From assembly GCF_900105315.1 (NCBI RefSeq), contig NZ_LT629766.1:744001-808000 (forward strand): a stretch of DNA of 64,000 nucleotides, in the 5' to 3' direction. Of this stretch, positions 1 to 9,254 are shown piece by piece; the stretch's first letter is position 1; each line of letters opens with the position of its first letter. The DNA comes from Brevibacterium siliguriense. GTDB lineage: Bacteria > Actinomycetota > Actinomycetes > Actinomycetales > Brevibacteriaceae. The notes beneath the pieces are model-generated. The model saw only the letters and a program-made list of their open reading frames with translations, made no database searches and had not been told where the DNA came from. Made by a program: the position numbers and the translations under genes.

Positions 1-45
1 GATGCCGGTGAATGGCACGATTTCGCGGGTGCGTGGATGAGGTGA
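1..45 (+). CDS. Possible 3' end of a truncated gene
   Basis: Reading from the first base there are 14 codons ending in DFAGAWMR and then a TGA stop at 43-45. The third-position GC is lower than in neighbouring genes, so this could be chance. No family can be recognised from so few residues. The stretch from 46 to 139 holds no convincing gene. Confidence 0.2.
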   Translation, partial: DAGEWHDFAGAWMR

Positions 46-139
46 GCGAGCGGACGGTCTCCAAGCTGCTCTGTCCTCACACAAGACGGGCAGAGAGAAC
101 GTGACACCTGAGTCAAATCTCCGTCCGGCCCGAGCGTCG

Positions 140-1281
140 TCACTTCCTCAGCGCCTGCCCCCACGTCAGCTTCGGTCCCGACTTCAGAATCGAGCGCTCG
201 AAGATCCGCGTGGCCAGCAGCAGGGCCAGCAGAGTGGTGACGATGAGGATGAGCAGGGAGACCAGCGGTTCCCACCAGGCGATCGTGCCGAGGAAGACTC
301 GCATCGGCACTGCCACCGCTGCGGAGAACGGAATGTAGGACAGCACCGCCATGACAGTTTCATTCGACGAGAAGATGATGACGCCCATGTACGGCAGGAA
401 GATGAGCATCATGATCGGCGTGCTCGTCGACGGCAGATCCTCGGTGCGCGAGACCATCGACGCCGCGGCCGCGTAGAGGGCGGCGACCATGACGAAGCCG
501 ACGATGAAGAGCGGGACGAACCAGGCGATCGGCTCTGCGACCTTGCCGAGTACGAGGTCGTTTCCGCTGATGGCGGCGCCTGCAAGGACCGCGACCGCGG
601 TGAGTCCGATCTGCGCGAAAGCGAGGATCGTACAGGCGATGACCTTGCCGAACATGAGCACCCGCGCCGAGGTGGACGCGAGCAGGATCTCCACGATCCG
701 CGACTGCTTCTCCTCCACTACGGACGAAGCGATCGTGTTCCCGAACGTCATCGCGGCCATGAAGAACACCAAACCGAGGCCGAGCCCGATGAAGTAGGTG
801 AGCGCTGGGTCAGGGGCGTCGGGATCGAGGAGCTCGACCTCGGGGTGAGGCTGAGCGCCCCGATGAGTGATTCCGGTGCCGAGCGCAGGGACAGCACCGC
901 GACCCCGGTCGGCGAATTCTGCGATTCGACGACTGCTGATTCGACCTTTTCGGAGGTGATCAGGGCTTTCGCCTCGTCGATGTCATCGACGGCGACGGCT
1001 TCGATATCCTCGATCCCCTCGATCGCCTTCGCCCCCGCCGAGGTGACCGCCACCTTGTCCGTGGAGGAGAACAATGAGGGCAGCGCTCCGGAGACCCCGA
1101 CGAGGACACCGAAGAGGATGATGCTCAGAATAGTCGAGACCATGAAGGCCTTCGACTTCAGCCGCACCATGATCTCGCGTTCGATGACGAGCCCGATCGC
1201 GGTGGTGAATCCGGCGCGGTTCGTGCCGGCGGTGGGAGTGCGTGGGCTGTCGGCGGTCGTGGTCGTATCGATGGTGCTCAT
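140..1281 (-). pseudogene. ABC-2 type transporter permease, frameshifted
   Basis: Membrane subunit of a NatAB-like ABC exporter, partner of the ATPase just upstream. The N-terminal part (about 145 residues from the ATG at 1279-1281) has a cytoplasmic leader, a first membrane helix (FMVSTILSIILFGVLVG) and the start of an extracytoplasmic domain. The C-terminal part, in another frame, has the conserved VVEEKQSRIVEILL segment and about five further membrane helices, ending in the family-typical positively charged tail. The frames meet at a run of four G on the + strand (842-845). One extra base there would join SLTP to EVELLDPDAP and restore a protein of about 380 residues, the usual length. Its ATG overlaps the ATPase stop (ATGA), so the pair is translationally coupled. 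It is either a true pseudogene or a sequencing error; I favour the latter. Confidence 0.8.
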
Positions 1282-2165
1282 GCCTGCGTGACCTCCTGGA
1301 AGAGACGATTGAGAGCAACTTCGTGCGGAGCGAAGGACGACACTGAGGAGACGGTGAGCGCTTTGCGCAGAACCGCCTCGGCAGAATCGGCATCAGGAGC
1401 CGTGAACCTGGCCCAGTTGCCGTCGAGTTCGATGACGGAGATATCGGGCAGGCCACGCACCCAGCCGAGGTCGGCATCCGTCTGCAGCGTCCACTCGGGC
1501 ATGCTGCGCTGACGGCGCAGTTCCGAGGTGGTGCCGGCTGCGACGAGGCGGCCGTCATTGATGATGACGAGATCATCGACGAGGCGTTCGACGAGGTCGA
1601 GCTGATGGCTGGAGAAGAGGACCGGGGCACCCGAGGAGGCAAAGTCGGAGAGGACGTTCAGGGTGCGTTCGACGGCTACGGGGTCGAGACCGGAGAACGG
1701 TTCGTCGAGGACGAGCGCCTGCGGATCGTGAATGAGGGCCGCGGCGATCTGGACCTTCTGCTGATTGCCGAGGCTGACCGATTCGAGGGTGTCGGTGGGT
1801 TCGCCTTTGAGCTCGAGCTGTTCGAGGAGCTCGAGTCCGCGCTTCTTCGCCGTTTGGCGGGTGAGTCCGTGGAAGCGGGCGAGGTAGACGAGCTGATCGA
1901 TGATCGGCATCTTGGGGTAGAGACCGCGTTCCTCGGGCATGTAGCCGATCGCGCTGCGGTGGTCCGCGGCGATGGGGGTGCCGTCGACGAGGATGCGCCC
2001 GGAATCTGCGGCCAGCACGCCGAGGATGATCCGCATGGTCGTGGTCTTGCCGGAGCCGTTCGAGCCGACGAAGCCGGTCATCCGACCGTCGCCGATGTCG
2101 AAGCTGAGGTCGTGCAGCACCTGCTTGTCGCCGAAGCTGCGGTTGATGTTCTCCAGGGTGATCAT
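1278..2165 (-). CDS. ABC transporter ATP-binding protein, NatA-like
   Basis: ATPase subunit (295 residues) powering the adjacent ABC-2 permease. Walker A GSNGSGKTT lies at residues 34-42, the signature is a degenerate SLGNQQKVQ (about 131-139) in place of LSGGQ, and Walker B LVLDEP is at 151-156, followed by SGLD. The C-terminal ~80 residues match the DUF4162-type extension common in drug and sodium exporter ATPases. The start is an ATG with no competing upstream codon. The stop overlaps the permease start by 4 bp. The substrate cannot be told from sequence; exporters of this class handle Na+, drugs or peptides. Confidence 0.9.
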   Translation of the reverse strand: MITLENINRSFGDKQVLHDLSFDIGDGRMTGFVGSNGSGKTTTMRIILGVLAADSGRILVDGTPIAADHRSAIGYMPEERGLYPKMPIIDQLVYLARFHGLTRQTAKKRGLELLEQLELKGEPTDTLESVSLGNQQKVQIAAALIHDPQALVLDEPFSGLDPVAVERTLNVLSDFASSGAPVLFSSHQLDLVERLVDDLVIINDGRLVAAGTTSELRRQRSMPEWTLQTDADLGWVRGLPDISVIELDGNWARFTAPDADSAEAVLRKALTVSSVSSFAPHEVALNRLFQEVTQA

Positions 2166-2267
2166 GTCTCAACGCTATGCGGAGACCGGTGCGAGCGGAT
2201 CAGTCTTAAGGGTGAATTCGGGGCCCTCATTGCGGGGGAGGGGACAGAGATGGGCAGATGGGCGATC

Positions 2268-2939
2268 CTATTGTGTTCTGTCCTGCTCACCGATGGCTAT
2301 GACTCCGTTCTCGTACGCCCAGATGACCGCGTGGATGCGATCGCGGATGCCGAGTTTCGACAGCAGGTTCGACACGTGTGTCTTCACGGTCGCCTCACCG
2401 ACGAAGAGGCTCCCGGCGATCTCGGAGTTGCTCGCCCCGGTCGCCACCAGTCTCAGCACTTCGAGCTCCCGTTCGGTGAGCTGCTCGAGGTCCGGGGCGG
2501 TCGGTGCAGCCGGTTCCGGGGTGGACACGGAGCGTTCGATGACCCGTCGGGTGACCTCGGGGGAGAGCAGACCGTCCCCGGCGGCCAGAGCGGTGACTGC
2601 GTCGATGAGCTGCTCGGCCTCGGCGGTCTTGAGCAGAAACCCACTGGCGCCGGCAGCGAGTGCGCGGAACAGGAAGTCGTCGCGGTCGAAAGTCGTGAGC
2701 ATGAGGACGGCTCCGCCCGAGCCGCGGCGGACGATCTCCTCTGTCGCCTCGAGCCCGTCCATGACCGGCATCTGCACATCCATGCAGATGACATCCGGGG
2801 ACAGTTCGAGCGCCTTATCGATGGCGACCTGCCCGTTCTCGGCCTCACCGACGACTGTGATGCCGTCTTCGGACTCAAGGATCGTACGGAAGCCGGTGCG
2901 GACCATCGACTGGTCGTCGACGAGGAGGACTCGGATCAT
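2268..2939 (-). CDS. LuxR/NarL-family response regulator
   Basis: DNA-binding response regulator of 223 residues. The N-terminal receiver has the acidic pair DD at residues 8-9, phospho-acceptor Asp54 in CMDVQMP and a conserved Lys near residue 104. The C-terminal LuxR helix-turn-helix spans about 150-215, starting LTERELEVLRLVA. The start codon overlaps the stop of the upstream histidine kinase by 4 bp, so the two are co-translated and form a cognate pair. The ABC exporter operon downstream on the same strand is a plausible target, since NarL-type systems of actinobacteria often sit beside the exporter they control, but this is inference. Confidence 0.93.
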   Translation of the reverse strand: MIRVLLVDDQSMVRTGFRTILESEDGITVVGEAENGQVAIDKALELSPDVICMDVQMPVMDGLEATEEIVRRGSGGAVLMLTTFDRDDFLFRALAAGASGFLLKTAEAEQLIDAVTALAAGDGLLSPEVTRRVIERSVSTPEPAAPTAPDLEQLTERELEVLRLVATGASNSEIAGSLFVGEATVKTHVSNLLSKLGIRDRIHAVIWAYENGVIAIGEQDRTQ

Positions 2940-4360
2940 GTGGCTGCCTTTGCTGGAGTATCAGAGGACAAGTGATCTGCGGTGCTGCGCGGGTAGGGGA
3001 TGCGGGCGCGGACGAGCCAACCGCCGCGGGACTTCGGTCCTGCCTCGAGGTTGCCGCCGAGAGCGCTCATGCGTTCCCTCATCCCGACGATGCCCAGGCC
3101 GAGCCCTTCGCTCTTGGGCCGTCCCTGGGTGCCGGATGGGATCTCAGTTGAACCAGATCGGACGGCGCCACCGACCGAGCGGGCATCGCTGATCTCCACC
3201 TCAAGATCGGTGCTGCCATAGCGCAGTCGCACATCCACCTCGGCGCCGGCACCCGCGTAACGAGAACAGTTGGTCAGGGATTCCTGAATCACGCGGTAGA
3301 TCGACATTTCGGTGATCGGAGTGAGCGGGCGAGGTTCCCCGATCGTCGCGTACTCGACAGTTTGATCGAATCGCCTGGCCGATTCGATGAGTTCCGGAAG
3401 GTCGCCGAGGCTGGGGTTGCCTTTCGTCGATGCCGCCGTAGCGGCGTCGGCCAGATTTTCAGCCGTTTGGCCGCCGGGCGCGGCTGTGCCGCCTGTGGCG
3501 GCGGTGACGTCGGTCGACGAGTCTGTGTCGCGCAGAGTGTAGACGAGAGCTCGGAGTTCGTCGACGGTCTCGCGAGTCGAGGATTCGATGACCTGGAGCG
3601 ATTCCTTGGCCTTGTCGGGGTTCTTCTCAAGGCTGCGACGTGCAGCGGCGGCGTGGATGCCGACCCCGGCGATATGGTGGGCGACTCCATCGTGGAGTTC
3701 CCTCGCGATGCGCACCCGTTCGAGGTCGAGGGCTTGCCGAGTCAACTGCTGCTCCTGTTCACGGACCTCTTCGTTGGCCGCACGGAGTTCCTCGAGCAGT
3801 CGCCGCTGCTTCCACGCCCGGTTGCCGAATAGCCACGCTCCACCGAAGAAGACCGTGTTGATCAGGAAAGTCACCCCGGTAGCCGCGGCGAACTGGACGA
3901 AAGTCAGGTCGCCGAGATCCTGGAACTGCAGGGCCGCCGAGACGATGACATAGATGAGTATGGCCAGGCACAGCAGACAGCGTGAAATGAACGCGGCACG
4001 TTGACTGTAGCGAAACGCGCCGATCGCATAGACCGAGGTGAAGAGGACGATCTGAGAGACGCCGGGTTCCATCATCTGTAGGATCTGCGCGGTGACGTAG
4101 AGCGTGGTGATGAACCATGCGACGAAATTCGGGAAACGACGACGCCACAGCAGGGGAACGGTGACTGCGATGGAGAGCACGCAGACAACCCACAGCGGTG
4201 CTTTGAACTCCCAGAACCCGCTTCCCTCATAGAGGACGGCGAAGATGAGCGAGCCGGCGGCCAGCGCCGCGACGAGCCAGAGGTCGGACCGGTTCGGCTT
4301 GCGAGCCGCGGCCGACAAGCATGCCGAGGTCCGTGGTTCTCTCGTCTTGTCCTCCGTCAT
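2936..4360 (-). CDS. Sensor histidine kinase, HisKA_3 (NarL-partner) type
   Basis: Membrane histidine kinase of 474 residues. Five to six hydrophobic segments fill residues 30-180, followed by a short coiled coil. The dimerisation/phosphoacceptor motif ELHDGVAHHIAG places the phosphorylated His at residue 223. The C-terminal HATPase domain has a recognisable GLGIVGMRERM G-box near the end. An Ala/Thr/Gly-rich insert of about 50 residues lies between the H-box domain and the ATPase domain (around 275-330), where family members usually have a shorter linker. It overlaps the downstream response regulator by 4 bp. No large sensory domain is visible, so the signal is probably sensed within the membrane. 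Confidence 0.92.
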   Translation of the reverse strand: MTEDKTREPRTSACLSAAARKPNRSDLWLVAALAAGSLIFAVLYEGSGFWEFKAPLWVVCVLSIAVTVPLLWRRRFPNFVAWFITTLYVTAQILQMMEPGVSQIVLFTSVYAIGAFRYSQRAAFISRCLLCLAILIYVIVSAALQFQDLGDLTFVQFAAATGVTFLINTVFFGGAWLFGNRAWKQRRLLEELRAANEEVREQEQQLTRQALDLERVRIARELHDGVAHHIAGVGIHAAAARRSLEKNPDKAKESLQVIESSTRETVDELRALVYTLRDTDSSTDVTAATGGTAAPGGQTAENLADAATAASTKGNPSLGDLPELIESARRFDQTVEYATIGEPRPLTPITEMSIYRVIQESLTNCSRYAGAGAEVDVRLRYGSTDLEVEISDARSVGGAVRSGSTEIPSGTQGRPKSEGLGLGIVGMRERMSALGGNLEAGPKSRGGWLVRARIPYPRSTADHLSSDTPAKAAT

Positions 4361-4473
4361 CCTTCCAGCCTAGACAGTGCCGCGCCCGGCCGGTATCCGC
4401 CGCAGTGGGGAATTCGCGGAGTGGTGCTCCCACCGGTGGTGGAGCAGGGGAACCGAGACCTCAGCGCTGTCTC

Positions 4474-5064
4474 TCAACTCTGCTTTTCAGCGACGATGAC
4501 TGACAGATCATGGTGCTGCCAGTGCACGTGGGTGGTCAGTCCCGCCTCGGCGAGCCAGGTCAGCTGCTCATCGAGGGAACTGGGAGTGTCATCGATCCAG
4601 TCGATCGGAGTGACGACGTCCGCCGAATCGGCGGGTACGACGAGGTCACCGAGGACGAACCTCCCACCGGGCTCGAGCACCGCGGCGATGCGGGCGAAGG
4701 GGCCGGCCTTTCCGGTGCCGTCGAGATGATGGACGGCGAGCATGGACATGACCAGATCGAACGGCCCGTCCGGCAGCGGTTCTTCCAAGCGACCCGACTG
4801 CAGTCGGGTGCGTTCCGGGTCGAGAGTCGCCTCGGCGGCTGCGAGCATCTCGGAACTCGCGTCGACACCCAGCAGTTTCGCCTCCGGCAGGGCTTCGAGA
4901 ACGCGCTGTGCGGTCAGCCCGCTGCCGATGCCCAGATCGAGGATCGACGCAGGTGCTCCGGTGACCGCCGCAGCGGCCACCTCGGTCTGCAGGCGCGGGT
5001 AGTCGGGGATCTCTTCGGCCATGAGCGCCAAGTAGGTCTCCGGGTCCCACTCGAAATCGGACAT
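4474..5064 (-). CDS. Class I SAM-dependent methyltransferase
   Basis: Small cytoplasmic methyltransferase of 196 residues. The SAM-binding motif I is LDLGIGSGLTAQRVLE, followed by an acidic residue ending strand two in LLGVDASSEML, then FDLVMSMLAVHHL and LEPGGRFVLGDL, the usual motif II/III positions of the Methyltransf_25/12 group. I chose the ATG at 5062-5064 because a good ribosome-binding site (GAAGGGG) precedes it and the SAM fold starts soon after; the reading frame is open further upstream but shows no protein-like sequence. It is a stand-alone gene and its substrate is unknown. Confidence 0.85.
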   Translation of the reverse strand: MSDFEWDPETYLALMAEEIPDYPRLQTEVAAAAVTGAPASILDLGIGSGLTAQRVLEALPEAKLLGVDASSEMLAAAEATLDPERTRLQSGRLEEPLPDGPFDLVMSMLAVHHLDGTGKAGPFARIAAVLEPGGRFVLGDLVVPADSADVVTPIDWIDDTPSSLDEQLTWLAEAGLTTHVHWQHHDLSVIVAEKQS

Positions 5065-5111
5065 ATCAGCCCCTTCGCCGCCGATGCCAGGAAGCTTACT
5101 CCCCGCGCCTG

Positions 5112-5963
5112 TCAGAGGTCGATGGCGACGATCGGATCCGTGGTCGGCTGCTTCGAGCCGCCCTCGGGCTCGACGGTGATGCCGAAGACGCTGCCCGAGG
5201 CGAACGTCTCGCCGGTGATGGTCACCGGTTTGCCCGACATCAGGCCGGCGCTTTCCGGGCCGTCGGCGCCGATGACCCACATCTGCATCGACTTTCCGGC
5301 CGGTGGCTGCCCGATGTCTTTCGGACTGAGACGGATGAGCTGCTCGCTCTCGGAGGAGAGCACTGTGACGGACCCGCCCTCCGGCAAGTCTGAGGTGCTC
5401 GTCTTCAGGTCGCTGGCTTCCATGAGGCGAGCCGAGTCATCGAGCTGCTGCTGAGTCGCGGCCAAGTCCTCTTCCAAGGAATTCTGTCGCTGATTCTGCT
5501 GCCAGACGGTGGCGCCGAGTCCTGCGGCGACAACGATCGCCGCCGCAGCTGCCGCCCAGGGCAGCCAGGAACTGCGGCCGGACTGCGGCTCACCAGCGCC
5601 TTCTGCGCGGGCATTGAACCGGCGGGCCTCCCGATGTTCGGCAAGCGATGCCGGAGCGGCCGGCTCATCGGTGAGGGCATCCGCATCGACCGACGAAGTC
5701 TCAGGCTCGACAGTGGGTGAGGTCTCCGGTGCCGACTCCTGTGCGTGGTTCTCAGGGATCGACAGAATCGCGTCTCGAGTCGCCGAGCTGACCTCAACCG
5801 GTTCATCGGACGCGGCTGCTTCGGCCATGACGTCGGAATAGGCGGCGACCTCGGCGCGGAAGTCGGCATCGGACTCGGCAAGTGCCCGAGCTTCGGCGAG
5901 TTCGGAGTCGCTGAGCCCGCCGAGGGCCAGGCCGGCGGCCAGATAATCACGATCGGTGCTCAT
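5112..5963 (-). CDS. rskA: Anti-sigma-K factor RskA-like
   Basis: Membrane anti-sigma factor of 283 residues expected to hold SigK inactive. The cytoplasmic N-terminal ~75 residues resemble the anti-sigma helical domain (AAGLALGGLSDSELAEARAL), then comes an acidic Pro/Ala/Glu-rich linker, one membrane helix at about residues 132-152 (WLPWAAAAAAIVVAAGLGA), a short coiled coil and an extracytoplasmic C-terminal RskA domain (about 190-283) with MQMWVIG. Its start overlaps the sigK stop by 4 bp. In mycobacteria RskA is cleaved by regulated proteolysis to release SigK; this protein has the same architecture. No zinc-binding HxxxCxxC is seen, as expected for RskA. Confidence 0.88.
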   Translation of the reverse strand: MSTDRDYLAAGLALGGLSDSELAEARALAESDADFRAEVAAYSDVMAEAAASDEPVEVSSATRDAILSIPENHAQESAPETSPTVEPETSSVDADALTDEPAAPASLAEHREARRFNARAEGAGEPQSGRSSWLPWAAAAAAIVVAAGLGATVWQQNQRQNSLEEDLAATQQQLDDSARLMEASDLKTSTSDLPEGGSVTVLSSESEQLIRLSPKDIGQPPAGKSMQMWVIGADGPESAGLMSGKPVTITGETFASGSVFGITVEPEGGSKQPTTDPIVAIDL

Positions 5964-6622
5964 CGACTCGCCTCCAACTCGTCTCGCAGCTTCTTCATTC
6001 CGTCCCTGATCCGTGACTTGATGGTACCCAGCGGCACCTTGAGGTCCTCCGAGATCTGAGCGTGAGTCAGACCCTGATAGAAGGCCATGACAATTGGCCT
6101 GCTCTGCTCCTCGGGGAGGATCTTCAACGCCGAGAGCGTGCGGTCCGACTCCGCCCGGTCGATCACGGTCTGCTCGACTTCCTCCACCGCTTCCGCAGAG
6201 GTGCGCAGCCCGTCGGCGAAGTCACGGTCCTGCTGGGACTGAACGCTGCGCACACAGTCGATGGCCCGTCTGCGACACAGGGTGACCAGCCATGCCCTGC
6301 CTGTTCCTCGGGCCGGGTCGAAGCCCGAACACCGCGTCCACACCTCGGTGAAGCATTCCTGCAGGACCTCCTCGGCCAGTGTTCGGCTCCTGACTATCCG
6401 GAGGATCACGGCCATGAGGATGCGCGATTGGGTGGTGAAGAGTTCGTCGAACGCGGACCGATCGCCTGCGGCGATCCGCAGCAGCAGGTCACCGCTGGGG
6501 TCCGATGCGGTGGCCGCCTCCGCCGAGGCGATTCCGGCGTCGGCGGAGGCCGGTGGGTGGTTCTCCTGCCGATCGGACCCTGGGGGCCCGTGCCGAAACG
6601 CCGTCGGATCGTCTGAGCTCAT
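5960..6622 (-). CDS. sigK: ECF RNA polymerase sigma factor SigK
   Basis: Extracytoplasmic-function sigma factor of 220 residues. After a ~40-residue Pro/Ala-rich leader come sigma region 2 (DRSAFDELFTTQSRILMAVI to RGTGRAWLVTLCRRRAID, about 53-122) and region 4 (LPEEQSRPIVMAFYQGLTHAQI to GTIKSRIRDGMKKL, about 168-212). The FDPARGTGRAWL and PLGTIKSRIRDGM segments are typical of the SigK/SigL group. It is coupled by a 4-bp overlap to the anti-sigma gene. A SigK-like promoter precedes the fasciclin gene upstream. The leader makes it slightly longer than the ~190 residues usual in mycobacteria, so translation may start downstream of 6622. Confidence 0.9.
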   Translation of the reverse strand: MSSDDPTAFRHGPPGSDRQENHPPASADAGIASAEAATASDPSGDLLLRIAAGDRSAFDELFTTQSRILMAVILRIVRSRTLAEEVLQECFTEVWTRCSGFDPARGTGRAWLVTLCRRRAIDCVRSVQSQQDRDFADGLRTSAEAVEEVEQTVIDRAESDRTLSALKILPEEQSRPIVMAFYQGLTHAQISEDLKVPLGTIKSRIRDGMKKLRDELEASR

Positions 6623-6752
6623 TGATCAATCATGTCATCCCTCGGACTTCGCGTCGTGGACCGTCCAGGGGGTGGGGGAAGAAGACGGTGGCCAGGGCCC
6701 GATCGCGATAGCATTGATCGTTCCCCGGCCACCACCGTTCGGTGTGTCGTCG

Positions 6753-7445
6753 TCACTTCTCCGGCATCATCACGGCGTCGACCATGTAGACCGTGGCGTT
6801 GGCGGTCTTGACTCCGCCGCAGACCAGTCCGGCATCGTCGAACTTCATGTCCTCGCCCTCACCGGAGATCTTCACCTTCGAGCCTTCGACGGTCTCGTGC
6901 TCACCGGCGATCTCATCGGGGGAGAGCTGTCCGGGGATGACGTGGTAGGTCAGTACCTTCGTCAGCTGGTCCGAATCCTTGGCCAGGGCATCGAGGTCGT
7001 CCTTCGGCACATCGGCGAAGGCGTCGTCGATCGGGGCGATGACCGTGAACTCGTCGCCGTTGAGGGTGTCGACGAGGTCGACATCGGGATTGAGTTTGCC
7101 CGAGACCGCCTTGGTCAGGGTCGTGAGCATCGGGTTGTTCGAGGCGGCAGTGGCGACGGGGTCCTGGCCCATGCCCTCGACTGATCCGGCCCCGTCCGGG
7201 TTCTCCTTGGCGTAGGCCGAGCAGCCCTTGCCGACGAGGTCGGCATCGGCCATGGAGGCGTCGCCGGATTCCTCGGGCATCTCGGACTCGCCCGAGTCAG
7301 CGGGCTGAGATTCGGAGCTGCCCGAATCCGAGCCGGACTCCTCGCCTCCGGAGCCGGAATCCATGCCACAGCCGCTCAGAGCCAGAAGGCCGATGGCGCC
7401 GGCCGAGAGAATGGTGGCGGTGCGTGTGCGAAGCAGTGTCTTCAT
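6753..7445 (-). CDS. Fasciclin (FAS1) domain lipoprotein, MPT83/MPT70-like
   Basis: Exported lipoprotein of 230 residues. The signal peptide ends in a lipobox LALSGC with Cys26 as the lipidation site, followed by a Ser/Glu/Gly-rich flexible stretch and one FAS1 domain (about 95-230) containing [22 protein letters not shown] and [10 protein letters not shown], the conserved FAS1 blocks. I used the ATG at 7443-7445 because AGGAGAA stands a few bases upstream. Homologous MPT70/MPT83 proteins are the main SigK regulon members in Mycobacterium tuberculosis, and a SigK-like promoter lies upstream here too. The probable role is a surface adhesion or stress protein. It is coded just upstream of sigK-rskA on the same strand. 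Confidence 0.92.
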   Translation of the reverse strand: MKTLLRTRTATILSAGAIGLLALSGCGMDSGSGGEESGSDSGSSESQPADSGESEMPEESGDASMADADLVGKGCSAYAKENPDGAGSVEGMGQDPVATAASNNPMLTTLTKAVSGKLNPDVDLVDTLNGDEFTVIAPIDDAFADVPKDDLDALAKDSDQLTKVLTYHVIPGQLSPDEIAGEHETVEGSKVKISGEGEDMKFDDAGLVCGGVKTANATVYMVDAVMMPEK

Positions 7446-7523
7446 TGTTCTTCTCCTAATCAACAGTGATGCGTATTCGCGCACAGCTGTGAAGTGATCT
7501 CCATTGCTCGCTGTGTACTGGGT

Positions 7524-7550
7524 ATTCGGTGCGGTGCCCGGTTCGGATGG
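7524..7550 (-). promoter_or_regulatory. Predicted SigK promoter of the fasciclin gene
   Basis: On the minus strand CCATCC (7550-7545) is followed after 16 bases by CGAAT (7528-7524), matching my recollection of the mycobacterial SigK -35 and -10 elements. Transcription would start near 7517, about 70 bases before the start codon at 7445. A second CCATCC lies about 8 bases further upstream. The match is by eye and not statistically tested. Confidence 0.55.
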
Positions 7551-7643
7551 GTGGATGGGGAGGAAATCTTAAGAGTTTCTTCGCCGAGGCTGCCCTGGCG
7601 GTTCAGCCGGGAGTTTCCGTCCAGACGATTCCGTGGGGGGTCG

Positions 7644-9254
7644 TCATTCGACGCGGAATTGGATGTGGTGGTGCCCGGTGGCCGAATTCGGGATCGAATC
7701 CCGACGTTTCGCTGTCTGCACGGTCCCGTCCTTGTCCGTGGCACGCACGGTGAGGGTATGTGAGCCCGCTGCCACCTCGGCGAATTCGGCCCGCCATTGT
7801 CGCCAGGTGTCGATCGTGACCTCCTCGGCCAGATCCGCTTGCGTCCATTCGCCGTCGTCGAGCTTGACCTCGACGCGGTCGATCCCTGAACGCTGCGCCC
7901 AGGCGGTGCCGCCGACCCGGATGTCGCCGGCAGGGACCTTGGCCAAGGGCCCCGGCACCTCGATGCGGGAAGCGACGAGGATGGGGGCCTTGGCATCCCA
8001 CCCGCGGTCGGTCCAGTAGGCGGTCTTCTCATCGAAGCGGGTGACCTCGAGTTCGGTCACCCATTTCGTCGCGGAGACGAAACCGTAGAGTCCGGGAACG
8101 ACGAGACGGGCGGGGAATCCATGGATCGGGGTGAGCGGTTCGCCGTTCATTCCCACCGCCAACAAGGCGGCGCGATCATCGGTCAGCGCACCGATCGGAG
8201 TCGAGGCGGTGAATCCGTCGAAGGAGTGGGAGAGAACCATATCAGCTTGCGAGCTCGGGCGTGCTCGGGTGAGGAGTTCGCGCACTGGATAGCCGAGCCA
8301 GGTCGCGTTGCCGACAAGGTCCCCGCCGACGGGATTGGACACGCAGGTGAGCGTGATGTGGTGTTCTTCCAGCGGCAGATCGAGTACGTCGGCCATCGTC
8401 AGGGTCACCTCCTCCTCGACCATGCCGTGGATGCGCAGGGACCACTGTTCCGGGTCGATGACCGGTGGTGAGAGCACCGTGTCGATGCGGTAGAAGTCCT
8501 TCGCCTCGGTGACGAAGGGGACCGTCCCCTCGATGTCGGTGCTCGCGGCGACAGGGATCGCGGCCGCCTTCTTCGCAGGGGTGGGCAGAACCAGTTTGGC
8601 CACCGCTGCTCCGGCCTCCTGTGTGAGGGAGACGAGGGTCTGGCCGGTGGCGATGGTGACGGCCCCGATGGCACCGACGACACCGGCCAGGCCGAAGAAA
8701 CGGCGGCGGCTGAGCGGATCCGAGGTTCGCGAACTACGCGCGTCATCGTGCGCAATACTGTGCGCGACATCGGCACGGTCGTCCTCCTCGGCGGGGGTTG
8801 CCGGTACCCCGAGACGCAGCAGCAGGATGAATACCGTGATGCCGACGGCGATGCCGATGAGCGTGGGAATGACGTCGAAGGCACCCGCCTCGGGGCGGAT
8901 GATGATGACGATGACTGGGACGAGCCCGGCGACGACCAGCAGTGTCGTGGCCAGACGCCGGCGCGAGGCGGCCAGGACTCCGACGAGGCCCGCGACGACG
9001 ATCGCACCGAGGCCGGTGGAGAGGACGAGGACGAGCTTGTCGTTGTCACCGAACAGGGCGATGACGGGTTTGATAGCCGCCGGGGGAGCCAGTGGGATGA
9101 TCGCCTGACCTAGGGTGAGCAGAGGTGCTGCGCTCGGGGTGAAAGCACGCGCGATGAGGTCGGCGAGACCGAACATCATGACTGCGGCGACGATGCCTGA
9201 CACGGCGCCGCGGAAACGGTGAGCTGGACGGGTTTTCCGATTCATAGTGATCAT
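7644..9254 (-). CDS. Membrane-anchored molybdopterin-dependent oxidoreductase (sulfite oxidase family)
   Basis: Protein of 536 residues from the ATG at 9252-9254; other possible starts are 9290 and 9245, and none has a strong ribosome-binding site. The N-terminal half has about four membrane helices, then a cytoplasmic loop and a Tat-like RRRFFGLAGVVGAIGA segment that precedes the extracytoplasmic catalytic domain. The molybdopterin-binding domain includes LTCVSNPVGG with the Mo-ligand Cys, and GFPARLVVPGLYG. A C-terminal Mo-co dimerisation-like beta domain (RIEVPGP onward) ends in HHHIQFRVE. The arrangement matches actinobacterial YedY/sulfite-oxidase-like membrane proteins, which often neighbour fasciclin and sigK genes. 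Its substrate is unknown; a role in repairing or oxidising extracytoplasmic sulfur compounds is only a guess. Confidence 0.85.
   Translation of the reverse strand: MITMNRKTRPAHRFRGAVSGIVAAVMMFGLADLIARAFTPSAAPLLTLGQAIIPLAPPAAIKPVIALFGDNDKLVLVLSTGLGAIVVAGLVGVLAASRRRLATTLLVVAGLVPVIVIIIRPEAGAFDVIPTLIGIAVGITVFILLLRLGVPATPAEEDDRADVAHSIAHDDARSSRTSDPLSRRRFFGLAGVVGAIGAVTIATGQTLVSLTQEAGAAVAKLVLPTPAKKAAAIPVAASTDIEGTVPFVTEAKDFYRIDTVLSPPVIDPEQWSLRIHGMVEEEVTLTMADVLDLPLEEHHITLTCVSNPVGGDLVGNATWLGYPVRELLTRARPSSQADMVLSHSFDGFTASTPIGALTDDRAALLAVGMNGEPLTPIHGFPARLVVPGLYGFVSATKWVTELEVTRFDEKTAYWTDRGWDAKAPILVASRIEVPGPLAKVPAGDIRVGGTAWAQRSGIDRVEVKLDDGEWTQADLAEEVTIDTWRQWRAEFAEVAAGSHTLTVRATDKDGTVQTAKRRDSIPNSATGHHHIQFRVE

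Noticed and set aside
101-1291. Long plus-strand open frame opposite the ABC permease
   Set aside because: Composition is Arg/Asp/Glu/His-rich, with no family pattern; it is an antisense shadow of the permease codons.
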